NCBI GenBank assembly: GCA_022036555.1
Contig: CM039128.1
Span: 1,922,049 to 1,986,048, forward strand
DNA from: Microstegium vimineum
Taxonomy: Eukaryota > Streptophyta > Magnoliopsida > Poales > Poaceae
Length of the DNA: 64,000 bases
Direction: 5' to 3'
The notes under the pieces were generated by a model. That model had not been told where the DNA came from. It saw only the letters and a list, made by a program, of their open reading frames with translations, and ran no database searches. Position 1 is the stretch's first letter; each line of letters starts with the position of its first letter. This document shows positions 22,374 through 33,746 of the stretch, piece after piece. Position numbers and translations under genes: made by a program.

Positions 22374-23119
22374 TGCTTCGTTTAGAATGACTTCAAAACT
22401 ACACCGGCGTAGATCATGTCATACTCCTCCTCTACCTGTAAGTATTGACAGAAAATATGGTTAATTATGAGAGCCAAGATTGACAACATACAACAAAAAA
22501 TCTAGGTATAAGTTATGAGTTTGAGATCCACACTTTTTGTTTAGAAAGTTTTTCCATCTCGGGCTATTTATAAAATTTGAATTTCAAAATTTTAAAATTC
22601 AAATGCAGTTTTATATGACAAAATGGTTTCAAATAAAAAAGTTGTCAACTACAAAGTTTCATAACTTTTCAATATCTACACTTTTTGTGTAGAAAGTTTT
22701 TTCATCCAATGTCGGTTCATCAAACATGCATGATTAGCCCGGTTAAATATTTAAACTATCATCACATGAATATTAATTTATGTAAGCCTAACCACAATAT
22801 AGACAATCTCAACTAGCACTAAACAAACTAAACATAAAATGCACTTCAACAACATAAGAATTTCGCAACTAATCTCAACTAAAACAAACGATGCATCATT
22901 CGTCTATTCAACATTCATGGGCTTCTTCTGCTGGCTCACTGCCTCATCAGCCACTTCAATGCAAGAGATATTTGTACGTGTTTCACATATTCTTCCTCCT
23001 AGTACCATCATTTATATTCAGTACCGTCCCACTAAAATTACAACAACAAATTAAGAATTATAATCAACATCACTAAGAAAAAATGGGACAAACTAAAAAA
23101 TCATCAAACACGAGAAAAG

Positions 23120-23300
23120 AGCTCACATTGTGATTCAGACATTTGTAGAAGATACGGCGACCCTTATTGGAACCCTCCTTCACTCGGTACTCCATCACAA
23201 TCTTATGCTCACACTTGTCGCATAGAATGAGAGGGAGTTTCGGCCTCAGACGTCGATTTGGAACCCCACGAGAGGTCGAGGACCCATAAGTAGTCGCCAT
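23120..23300 (-). CDS. GRF-type zinc-finger exon inside the CACTA-like element
   Basis: From an ATG at 23300 on the minus strand the frame reads about 58 residues with LPLILCDKCEHKIV, a basic stretch and RRIFYKCLNHN. This matches the Cys-x2-Cys ... FYKC pattern of the plant GRF zinc finger (single-strand nucleic-acid-binding fold), often carried by grass transposons. A GTGAGC donor follows directly after NHN (about 23127), so the exon probably ends there and the fourth ligand would lie in the next exon. An upstream basic segment RGVPNRRLRPK is typical of the family. Confidence 0.5.
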
Positions 23301-23883
23301 CTACTCACTAGCTAGGTTCATTTATTTAAATAAAATTAAAATTCTTATTTTCTAAACAAACTCAATTACAATGAGCTATCAAGTAAAACTATACCTCTAA
23401 AATAAATTATTTATATATTTCTCTAAATCATTGTCATCTCAATGAAATTACAACAACAATTAAAACTATGAAGGCATTTGTAGGCCAATAAAATAAAAAA
23501 TAGCATGCATATTATAAAATACACAATAAAAACAATTATTTGTAGACCATGAAATGAGATATAATGGTGATGAAACAAGAGAGAATGAGATTGGTAACCT
23601 TACGTAGGAGTGAAGAAAAATCTTGTAATACCGGTAAAGAAGAAGCAAGAACACGAAAAACACATTCTTCCTCCTCTCTTCCTCTCAAGAACACTCTCTT
23701 CTCTCAAGAACTATGATCTCCTCTCTAGCTCATGTCCCAGTCTACAATCAACTCCAAAAGTCACACAAAGCCTAATGTATGTTCTATGGAAGCCTCGATA
23801 TAAATTATGCAATCACCACTAGCACTATACACAGAAAACCTAAATTACACTTTAGTAGCATAATTTATATACTCATTTTTATT

Positions 23884-24395
23884 TCTCTTAAATCATCAAA
23901 AAATGTGACATGCATACAACTAAAATATTCTAGCTAGCTACCTTCTTCACCTAAATATGCAAACTTATCAAGATATTTTGAGCTCAAGTGGCATATAAAT
24001 TAAGAAGAATCCACCATAAATTCCTCATATTCTAAATAGATAAAATAGAACAACTAAAAATTTCTATTTATCTAAAATCATCAAATGTGTCATGCATACA
24101 ACTAAAATATTCTAGCTAGTTACGTTCTTCACTAAAACATGCAAACTTATCAAGATATTTTGAGCTCAAGTGGCATATAAATCAAGAACAATCCACCATA
24201 AATTCCTCATATTCTAAACAAATAAAATAAAACAACTAAAATTAATATTTCTCTAAAATCATCAAATGTGTCATGTATACAGCTAAAGTATTCTAGCTAC
24301 CTACCTTTTTCACCTAAATATGCAATATATTTTGAGCTCAAGTGGTATATAAATAAGAACAATCCACCATTATCCCCATTCTAAAACCCCAATTT
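23884..24395. repeat. Three tandem copies of an about 185-bp repeat
   Basis: Units start at about 23884, 24066 and 24252. Each contains AAATCATCAAA..GTG.CATG.ATAC, AAAATATTCTAGCTAG, TATTTTGAGCTCAAGTGG and ATCCACCAT. It is internal sequence of the CACTA-like element, just left of the gypsy insertion. Confidence 0.9.
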
Positions 24396-24638
24396 TCTAA
24401 TAATATAGACCACAAAACGAGAAAGGGAAGTGATGAAACAAAAGAGGACGAAGTTGGTAACCTTTAGAACCGAAGAATGGAGGGAGAAGTCAAAGTGGTG
24501 TGGCTGATGACAAGGGCGCATGCGATGAACATACACTCAAGAATAGAGAGCTAGAGCTCAAACAGGTGGAATGTGGCTCGGTCTCGGGAGGAAGAAAGTT
24601 GTTTTAGAAGGGAGTAAAGGTTTAGTCTTGGTTCGTAT

Positions 24639-25747
24639 TGTTGACACCGTTTTTCAGCACGTGTCAAATGAGCTAAGGATTGATTGGTCAGCGACTGTTT
24701 TCTATCGGCATCGGGAAAGCATGAGTCAGCATTGTCGATGAAGGTGCTGCGGGAAGACCAAGTGCACTGCCGATGGAGGCTGGATGATCTTTGCCGACAA
24801 AAGTTGATTGGTAAAGTCTTGCTGATGCTGATTGTCGATGAAGAGATATTGCCGATTGCCGATGAAGGGTCATTGCCGACTGCCGATGAAGGGCGGTTGC
24901 CGATTGCCGATCGGGAAAGTATTGCCGATGCCGATGGGCGTGACTTAGCGCTTGGTGGCAGCAGAAGATTACAGGTGGCCAAAGAAGGAAGTCGCAGAGA
25001 TCTGCCGATGAAAAGTTTCCATCGAGGAGAAGTATAAGGAAACTGGTGTTTTACCAGTATTATTATGGTAGTTTGAATCCGGCTCTTGCATGAGTCGTTT
25101 ATTTTCCTTTAAAATAGGTGTGTTTGTTTAGGGAAATAAATATTATTGTTTTATATCCGACTCCTGCGTGAGTCAGTTTCCTTAAAGTTAGGAGTTTGTT
25201 TTAGGAAGGGTACGAGTCGTGTCTTTGTACAACTCTCTATGTGAGAGTATAAATATGTACTCGAGGGCTGCAGAAAGAAAAGAATCAATCCAATATCAAA
25301 CAAACCAATTTTACTCTTATTCTACTTTTTATCACAATTTACCCTTTTCTGCATTAGCTGTAGTTATCAACGAGTTCTTCCAAGCTTCGACGGACTGCAT
25401 CACCTTGATCTCCGTCAAATCCTTGCAAGTTCCGCGTGGGAGTACCTCTGAGCCTTGGCATCCGGGCGCATCGCTGTTGCCTCGTTCAGCTCTGCTCTAG
25501 TTATCCTGATCAAACCCCAATCCCGGCATCCGGGCGCATCGCCGTTGTCTGGATTGGATCTTGTTCTAGTTATCTTTGATCAATCTGAGCTTTGACATCT
25601 GGGCGCATCGCCGTTGTCTCGTTCAGTTTTGTTCTAGTTATCGTCCTTGTCGATTAACTGGTCAAATCGACTGGCACGCCTCCGGAATACCGAGCTTTGG
25701 GTAATAGCCCGAGGTGTTCACAGATTCTGACGCTTTTTGTGTCAACA
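24639..25747 (+). repeat. 5' LTR (1,109 bp)
   Basis: TGTTGACACC...GTGTCAACA with short inverted ends TGTTGACAC/GTGTCAACA. It holds a cluster of GCCGAT hexamers at 24765-25010 and a probable TATA box GAGTATAAATATG at about 25244. The U5 part has three tandem units of about 68 bp (25452-25640) with ATC.GGGCGCATCG.CGTTGTC...TCTAGTTATC. It is the promoter of the sense transcript. Confidence 0.92.
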
Positions 25748-25754
25748 CCTCTTT

Positions 25755-25772
25755 TGGCACGCCCAGTGGGAC
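25755..25772 (+). promoter_or_regulatory. Primer-binding site
   Basis: TGGCACGCCCAGTGGGAC lies eight bases behind the 5' LTR. TTTGGCACGCCC.GTGGGAC follows the LTR in many grass gypsy elements. I do not assign the priming tRNA. Confidence 0.65.
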
Positions 25773-25798
25773 ACGATTATATAAATTATATATCTATC

Positions 25799-28700
25799 AT
25801 GACTAATCCAAGGAGTGCTATTGAAGTCTCCACAGCAGATCTGACAGGTCATCAGAAACAGGCTCTGGAGCAGGCAATGGAGGAGTACAAGCGCTTATAT
25901 CTTAGATCCTTCAGCCTAAACGGGATCGGCAAAGCAGTACAGAAGCAAGATCCGCCGTCTCCACGGCAGACTACTTTCTACGCCGATCCTGGTAAAGTAC
26001 AAGATACGGTTAATTATGCATCTAATGAGGTATTAATTAGCCAATCCAACGTGTTGTCCGATACCGTTGAGCAAGCTTTCAAGGGACAGGCACCATATCA
26101 TGTTGGTCCAGAGTATCGTCAACTCGGATCGGCATCTGCTGCGACTCCATCGGCTGTTCCAAGGGTGTTTACACCAATTATGGGCCGATCTGCCGATGAA
26201 ATCGCGCCACCAAGATTAAGCCCAACAAGCACTACTCAGGTGAATGCAAATCTGGTGGCTTCAACAATGTCTGGACCCGTGATTCGGAATCACCCAACTT
26301 CAGCCAACTGCTGGGGATACGGTATGTCTCCAAGTCTATCTGCTGATTCCAGATTGGTCCGAGATAACCATGCAGGGTGGGAGGTTCCCATGGCATCGGC
26401 AACATCTGTGCAGCCGATGGTTCCAATGATGCACTATGCTACATCATCTCCAACGGTGCAGTTGCCGACAGGGAATCTGCAAACGGCAATACCAGGAGGG
26501 TCGTACGCCCAACCATCGACAAGTCATTTGCCGACACAATAAGGCCCAGCAGTTGCAAGTCAACCCATGGCGGCAATGGTTCTTCAAACTGGAACACCTG
26601 CTAATCAAAGTAGCTATGCCGTTAATTATCCGGCGCCACAAGAACGACAGGCATCAGCTGGTTATCAGTCATCGGCAACTTCTTGGTCGATGCAACAAGG
26701 TACGCCGATCGTCAATCAATCTGTATCGGCAATCACTGCTCAAGTTGTGGTACCCGTGAGTCCAAGCAATCATCCAAGGGTACAACAAGAACAAGCATCA
26801 GCCGGTTATCAGCTATCGGCAAATGCTTGGCCGACGCAACAAGACGTGCCGATAGTTAATTAGCCTATATCGGCAAATTCTTGGCCGATGCAACAAGGCA
26901 TGTCGAGTGTCAGTCAGCCCGCATCGGCCGTAGCTGCTCAACCCATGGTACCTACAAATCAAAGCTATCATCCAAGAGTACAAGGGTTGCAAGAGTCAAT
27001 TGGCTATCGGCCATCGGCAAATTCCTGGTCGATGCAACAAAGCATGCCAAGCGTCGATCAGTCTGCATCGGCAATAGCTGCTCAGCCTATGGTACCCGTA
27101 AGTCGAGGCTATCATCCGAGGGTACAGGGGCTACAAGAGTCAGCTAGTTATCAGCCATTGGTAAGTCATGTGCCGATGACACCTAATGTAGGTTGGATCG
27201 GTCAATTGCCGGTTCAGCAGCAATATGTGCAGCCCGCACACCAAGTGGCGGGAGTTCCGCGGCATCCAGCGAGTCTTCCGAATGAAGTATCGGTACATCA
27301 ACCGATAAGTACTACACTGCAATACTCGCAAGAAAAGGTGTACAATGAAACATCGGTACAGCAACCGATGAATGCAATAAATATAACGCCACAACACAAA
27401 CCAGTAACTGTGCAAAGTGGCCCATCGGCAATGCAGCCGATGCATGGTGTTCTAATGACAGGTGTTGTGCATGCTCCAAACACTTCGAGTACTTTGACGT
27501 CGGAGCCTGAAGTACATCAACCTACTCAACCAGTAGGCTTTCAGAATTGCCCATCGGTTAATCAGTCGATGCACAATATTCAACAGATTGGTGCTACTAA
27601 TGTATCGGTTGCCCCGACTTGCTCGCCACAGGGATACGAAGTACATCGACTTACTCGACTAGTGGACGTCCAGGGTGGCCTATCGGTCAATCAACCGAGA
27701 CACAATATTCAACAGACTGCCGCTGCAGATATGTCGATTTCTCCGGCTTATTCATCACAGAGATATGAAGAGGTGCATCGACCTGCTCCACTGGTTAGTG
27801 GGTCTGTACATCGGCAAGATCAAAACACAAGGGTGTTTTCGACCGAGGAAATGGAAGTTTCAGACTCGGACAGAGAACCAAGTATCAGCGATGCTGAATT
27901 GGAAAGTTTCACCTTTGATATCACAGAGGCCGGTCAAGATGTTGAATCGTTCGAGCCCAAGAAGACTTGGAGCGCAAAAGTGCTCTTCGTTGGACAAGGG
28001 GACTCTGAGTCAGACGAGGAGGCGAACATCGGCACTGTTGAATGGGTGAAAGATGAGGAGCCGGTACCTTGTGCGCTCGATCAGAGAAGGACTGGAAAGT
28101 TCACTTTCGATGTCACAAGGGCCGATGGGATATTTGACTTATTGCTTCAGGAAGAGCGAATTAAGCTAGCCCTTAATCAAGTAATTCCATCAGCTGAGGA
28201 ACTCAAGAAGACCAGATATTGTAAGTGGCACAATGCAATTTCTCATAGTACCAAAGACTGCAAAATATTCAGGCAGCAGTTGCAGTCAGAGATTGACTCT
28301 GGACGAATCAAATTTGAAAATTCTAAAGTCCAGAAACCAATGGAAATTGATCAGCGCCCGTTTCCAAATAATATGGTGGAAACCAGTGGAAATACTAAGG
28401 TGCTAACATCGGATGCTGCCAGAAAAAGTGCATCGGTAGATCCTGATCATCAAGTGGCTAAACGTGATAAAGAAAGGTTTGCCGATGCCAAGAAGGGCAA
28501 GAGGGTTGCCGATGAAGGTAACAGTGCCAATAGGGCTCCTGACGTTGTGATCACTCACAAACAGCCAAGGAAAAAGTATCGGCATTCACGTGAAGAGCGA
28601 TATCGGCAGGAAAAGGAGCACCAGGAATGGCTTCGGCAGAAAAACCACTGGAGGTGTCCCTTCTTCATTTACTGTTGGGAGGAAGGCATTAAGCTACCCA

Positions 28701-29176
28701 CTGCTGATAACTGTCCTGGATGCAACGGGTACTACACTGCCAATCGGTTAGGTAAGAAACCTTGCTCTGACGATCGGTCATCCAGGTACGCCAAGCCACT
28801 CAGAGAGAAGAAATCGGTATACAGCTGACTGGGGGGCAAGCTTAGTGCACATCACAGGCTTGGCAGGCGTATTGAACAAGGGGAGCATGGGGAGATGGTC
28901 AACGCAAAACTGCCCGACGAAGACGTGCTCTCCAGAGGTTCAAGCATCGGGAAAAAAACCGATGCAAACAATGAAAGGCAGCACCAGCCTGTCTGGAAAA
29001 CCAAACTCCCTCAGTGGTGCCCTAAGGGTCTAACCAAGACCCAGAAGAGAAGGATTCAGCGCCAATGTCGCGATGACCTGTACGATGATGCAAAACCCTC
29101 GAGGGAGAAGCAATGGAGGCCAAAGCGCAAGGATGGAGATCCATCGGTAGACGGCAATATTTTGCCGGTGGTCTAA
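25799..29176 (+). pseudogene. Gag-like polyprotein, three in-frame stops
   Basis: One continuous frame from MTNPRSAIEVS (25799) to a TAA at 29174, broken only by TAA (26540), TAG (26861) and TGA (28826); without these it would encode about 1,120 residues. The N-terminal part has DLTGHQKQALEQAMEEYKRL. A Gln/Ser/Pro-rich middle is built of tandem units of about 48 residues (26680-27160; SANSWSMQQ...AAQPMVPV...YHPRVQGLQES) and a second set of about 46 residues (27508-27800). Near 28219-28261 is YCKWHNAISHSTKDC, a Cys-x2-His-x5-His-x4-Cys knuckle variant typical of grass gypsy gag. A Cys-rich CPFFIYCWEEGIKLPT with a later CPGC, and PQWCPKGLTKTQKRR at the end, mark the gag-to-pol linker. Being in frame except for point stops, it decayed recently. 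Confidence 0.75.
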
Positions 29177-29579
29177 CCGGGGTCAGTCTTGGACCTGTTA
29201 GCTTGGGGGCCGCACTCGGCAAACTGGTGATTTCAATTATTATACTTGGGGGCACCTGCCGATGGTTTGTGTATGAGACGCCGTACCACCGATGGATTCA
29301 GAGGAAGATGGTTGTAAGAATGATTCTGCCGCGCTTGTGTACGATGACTAAGGGTGTGGTGCATGCGTTCTGGGAGTTACTCCTTGAAATTTCTTTGGTG
29401 ATTCTATCGGCTTTGTTTGAATTTCGTTCCAATGGGAGTGTGAAATTTTGTTGCCGATTATTGCTACATCAACAAACAATCGGGCTGAATACCGGGCTCC
29501 GCTAGAAGTTGAGATTACTCGGGGAGGATTTTAGCCGATTTGACAAGTTATGGTGTCGGTAATGGTTGCCGATAACTAG

Positions 29580-29809
29580 GTGAAAAGTTTGCCGATGGCG
29601 ATCTGATATGGAAGTTGATTTTGCCGATCGGGACCAAAAGCTCTAAGTTTGGAAAATGGTCTCCTAATTGAGAGGGTCCTTATCGGGTAAAACAGTCTGC
29701 TCCTGGCAATGCTAACATTTTTGAAACTCTCAAAGGAGTTGCGTTTTCTAGAGCGATCAATGGTAAATATCTAAAGGAGTATTACCCTAGTATATGGGTA
29801 GATGCATAG
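29580..29809 (+). pseudogene. C-terminal end of pol (integrase tail)
   Basis: The frame reads GDLIWKLILPIGTKSSKFGK, then WSPN, a TGA at 29669-29671, EGPYRVKQS, and ends ...NGKYLKEYYPSIWVDA with TAG at 29807. In intact gypsy integrases this segment is GDLVWK...GK.SPNWEGPY...LKKYYP, so the TGA replaces the Trp codon TGG of the SPNWEGPY motif. Everything between the gag linker and this tail has been lost. Confidence 0.8.
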
Positions 29810-29926
29810 TGCTCAGTTGAATGCCGATGAAAGAAAAATTATATAAGCATCGGTAGAAACATACTGATATTATGGTACAAGTCAGAATCAAGTATCAGAG
29901 TTATATTTGCCGATACAACAAATGCA

Positions 29927-32900
29927 TTACAACAAGGAGTGAATGGTCAATATCGCACGCAGGCGAATCTGTTCTATCTCGTCCATCTCCTTGGCGTCGG
30001 CATCGGTAGAACCCTCGACTGGCTTGATCTTCTTCTTCCACAAGATGGTTTGTCGAGCATTCTGGTCTCTTTCTTGTCGGAGAACCCTGATGGTATCGAA
30101 TAATTGGGTTTTTTGCTGGTTGGCTGCAGTCAGATCCTCCTCGACCTTTTGTAACTCGGCCAACAGCTCTTCTTTCTTAGCCGATAGTCGGGTGATTTCT
30201 TGATTGAGGCCGTTGATGGAGACTTCTGCTTGGCTGATACCCTGGTGCTTTTCATCGGCAATGTTTTTGAACTTGAGCTTCTCTTCCTCGCTCTTGGATT
30301 GGGCAGCCCTATCGGCAATGCGACGGGAGAGCCTCTGGTACTGGATTTGTTTAATGTCGAGGAAGGTTGCCTGGAGGAGGATTTCTGCCATATCGGCAGG
30401 GAGATGACCTTGGATATCCTTGAAAGCAACCCTTGCTGCTGATGAGTCCTGAATGAGCTGGGACGTGTCTTGTAGCAGCAAGGAGAGCAGTGCTTCAAGC
30501 TTGGTCTTGATCTCTGCCGATAGAGCTGGGACAGAGCTCTCTTCCTCCTCATCGTCATCGGGTATGTCGACTGAGAAGGAGAACAGGTTGTCTGCTTGGA
30601 GGAGGCCTTGGCGTCCATCTTCATCCTGCGGGTTGAGGCTGAAGGAGAAAAGACTATCTGGAGAATCTTGGGCCTGAAAACAGAGGGGTTAAAATATGCC
30701 GATCGAAAGATTATACTAGAATTTTTAAGTGATTAACTTACCATCTTGAAGTGAATCTCTTGCCTAGGGCTCGGCATGGTGGATGGTCCAGCTTCGTCCT
30801 GAAGAGTGGCGGCAGTTGCCGATAAAGGAACTCCCATCGGGGAAGCACTTGGCGTTGTCGGTGCTGATAACGTTGTTGCTGGCGTCGCTTCCGATGTAGT
30901 GCCTGGTTCTTGTGGCGGTGACGCCGCTCTCTCGTCAGGAGCTTCGGCTGACGGTGCCGATGCCGAGGCCGCCTCCGCTGCCATTACGGGTGTTTCTTCA
31001 TCGGGGACTTCGGCTGACGGTGCCGATGTCGATGCCGCCTCCGCTGCCATTGCGGGTGTTTCTTCATCGGGAGCTTCGGCTGACGGTGCCGATGCCGATG
31101 CCGCTTCCGCTGCTGCAGCGGATGGAACTGTCTCCTGACCCAGGACGTCGTCCATCGACTGATCTGGGATAGGAGCCGATGGAGTTTCTGCCGACGACGC
31201 GCCGACAGTTGGTGGTGCGACTTGTGCCGATGGCGAAGATGGGCTAGCCAACCTCAAGCGCCTTTTCTTCCTTGGCGCGGCAGCGGGAGATCCAGCCCGT
31301 TTTGACGAGGACTGGGGGGCATCGGTAGCCGAACTTGGAGGTGCTTGTCTGCTTGGAGCAGCTGCCGATGACCTCATAGCCTGAAAATATTCAATGCAAG
31401 TTATACAAAGTGAATGTTGCCGATTAAACAGTATATAATTGGTATGAGTGAAGATGAGTTTACTGCAAACACCCGCGTCAGGGCAGCAGCAGCGGCCGAT
31501 GTAGCCTTGGCTTTTGCAGGTGTCGGTGTAGATACCTGTCGAGGAATGAAGGCAGCTAACGTGGGAGCTTTGTTGCCGATGAGTGATACGGGACTCATCA
31601 TTCGAAGCTTGAAGGGCTTGCCGCTCCTGCTCATCGAAGGGATCGGATCATCAACCTGTCAAACGCAAGAAGGTTAAATACCGATGGTGGAGGTAAAAGT
31701 AAGGAATGCATCGGAATGAAGACTTACTGCGTCGTCGGGGATGATATGATCGGCATCGATTATGTGCCGATAGTAGTGCGACGACTTGGCAAACAGTTGA
31801 CATCTCCATTCTTGCCACCAAGACTTGTACTCATTTGTAATAAAGGAGGTTGGTGACCAGGAGGACAGGTCAAGATCTGATACATCGGCATCGGGAGGAA
31901 GGTTGACAACTTTGTTCCAGTCAAGAGCACTAGAGAATGTCTGCCTCGGCTTCACTACCTTGGAGTAACAAAGCTTGATTGGCAGTTACCGAACGCCAGC
32001 TGTCTCGCCGCTACCGATGGGTAGTAGAATTCAAATGATGGAGGAGCATTCTTTCCCGAACCGAAGATGTTCACTGGAATAGCTCGGGGAGTGATGCTGG
32101 CCTTCATAATTATCTGGTTCGCAGGCACATTCCCATCGGTAAGGTTAAATAATAGTGAGAACTGGTTGTCTTCATCGGCATATGGCCACCAGAGCCGTTC
32201 TGTGGCAGGAATTCCATTGTAAAACTTCTGAAAGAATAGACCGAATTGCTCCGCATCGGCATCGGTCCCTGGCAGCACTATAATGGCCTCTTCAAAATTG
32301 AGTGGAGGGCGAGTTGCCGATTCATCATCCCCACACTGATGGTCTTCTGGTATGTCTCTCGGAAAACATTGAGCGAACAAGTCAAACTGAAGCGCTTTCT
32401 GCATCTGTGCGTTCAGCCACATATTGATAAACCACCAGGGGCCTCCAAGGTTGTCGATGTGTTCACCTAGTAGTAACTTCTGGGATACTTAATGGAGAAG
32501 ATGATATACCGATCCTAGAAGATATCTGCCCAGGGGGAGTCTTGTCCCATCGGCAAGCAGCTCAGCTGCTGGGAGATACATGGTAGTGGGTCCAACTGCC
32601 CTACCGTAGAAAATAAACTTGTCCAGCCACATGTTCAGGAAGGTGGCATGCTCCCTCTGGTTTATCGATCCTGTCTTATGGTATTCCTGGATATAACCTG
32701 TCCAGCCGCCGATGTTCCGGGTGTTCACCTTGTACTCAGCTTTCCTGTTGAACAAGGTGAAGGTATCGACAGAGGACACGTCCAGACTGGTTAGCATATG
32801 GACATCGGCAAGCGTTGGGGTGGCTGGTCCATATCGGAACAGGAAGGCATTCATGGTGTCCGACCAGAAGTAGGAGGCAGCTATCAGCATGTTCTCGTTT

Positions 32901-33326
32901 CTCTCTATATCGGCAATAGAGAGCCAGATGCATTGGTTCAAATTGCGTTCTTGCCAATAAACTTGCTGCGCCCTAGCAACCCTAAGGTACCAGTTTTTCC
33001 ACCCCTTAGTGGGCTTGGGCCATGATCGGAAAGCATCCTTCCACAGTCCTAAACTGAAGCATTCAGATCTGAATGGGATCCGATTGGTTTCCGCATTGAT
33101 TAAGAAACTGGGATCAGGATTGCCCATGGGGCCTAAGCAGCTGAAAGTGGAACCAGTAAGCGAGATCACTACCTTGTTATACAGTTCCTAGGGTTCGAAG
33201 GAAAGAAGGGGAAAAATCAGAAAAGGAACGGGAATAAATCCAGATCTGTGCGAGAAAAGAACTAGCAGAAGGTTGGATTAGGTAGAGAATGAGCCTTACC
33301 TTTGGGATATCGACTTGGATCGCCAT
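29927..33326 (-). pseudogene. Antisense plant mobile domain (PMD) gene, spliced, with coiled coil
   Basis: Likely exon 1 is 33326-33300 (MAIQVDIPK, donor GTAAGG). Exon 2 from 33187 begins ELYNKVVISLTGSTFSC and includes FLNMWLDKFIFYGRAVGPTT and LPLGRYLLGSVYHLLH; a TAA at 32489-32491 interrupts it, but the same frame continues with GEHIDNLGGPWWFINMWLNA. These are hallmarks of the aminotransferase-like PMD family. A second break is a 1-nt frameshift near 31990; the frame resumes as LPIKLCYSKVVKPR. Further exons: about 31950-31725, 31654-31470 and 31380-30740 (Ala/Pro/Ser-rich, basic patch PRKKRRLRL, three near-identical about 25-residue units at 30945-31120). The last exon is about 30674-29927, with an acidic stretch and a coiled coil (EEKLKFKN...LNQEITRLSAKKEELLAEL). 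The PMD occurs in MAIN/MAIL nuclear proteins and in transposons; its function here is unknown. This copy is broken at two places. Confidence 0.7.
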
Positions 33327-33730
33327 TGGAGTTGAAGGGTGCTTGCAGTTCGTCCTTGGATTGTGGAAGGGTACTGTTGCTCGAGCTCGTGTTCTTCAGG
33401 TGCCGGAGGTTGAAGACGAAGGCAGGGAATGTAAAAGTGAAAATGGACTCGGGTAAAAAGGTAGTGTTGATCCCGGTAACTTTTATAAGCCTGCTCAGGG
33501 GCATTTTGGGGTTCCGTTTCACACCGTGCAGGAATGTGGAGAGGTCCGCGGTAGATACGCGCGGTGATCGAGGTGGTCTGCAACTGTTTGTGCTACAATC
33601 GAGGGATTTTATTATTAAATTGCAGTTCCACACACGGAGATCAAGGAAACTGTGCATCTATCTCGGAAGTAACGGCTACAGCAACGGCTACAGTGGAGAG
33701 AATTTCGGCACGTAAAGTATTATACATCCC

Positions 33731-33746
33731 GAAACTGGGGGGCATG
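33731..33746 (+). other. Polypurine tract
   Basis: GAAACTGGGGGGCA immediately precedes the 3' LTR, the expected place and composition for the plus-strand primer of a gypsy element. Confidence 0.8.

Noticed and set aside
22098..23300. CACTA transposase (TNP2-like)
   Set aside because: Neither minus-strand frame shows the TNP2 domain; only a GRF-type finger is recognisable, so no transposase is claimed.
24551..24982. 143-aa antisense frame in the LTR, repeated at 33641-34090
   Set aside because: It is present in both LTRs and made of translated GCCGAT repeats (Ala-Ile-Gly-Asn type). No motif, start context or conservation beyond LTR identity supports it.
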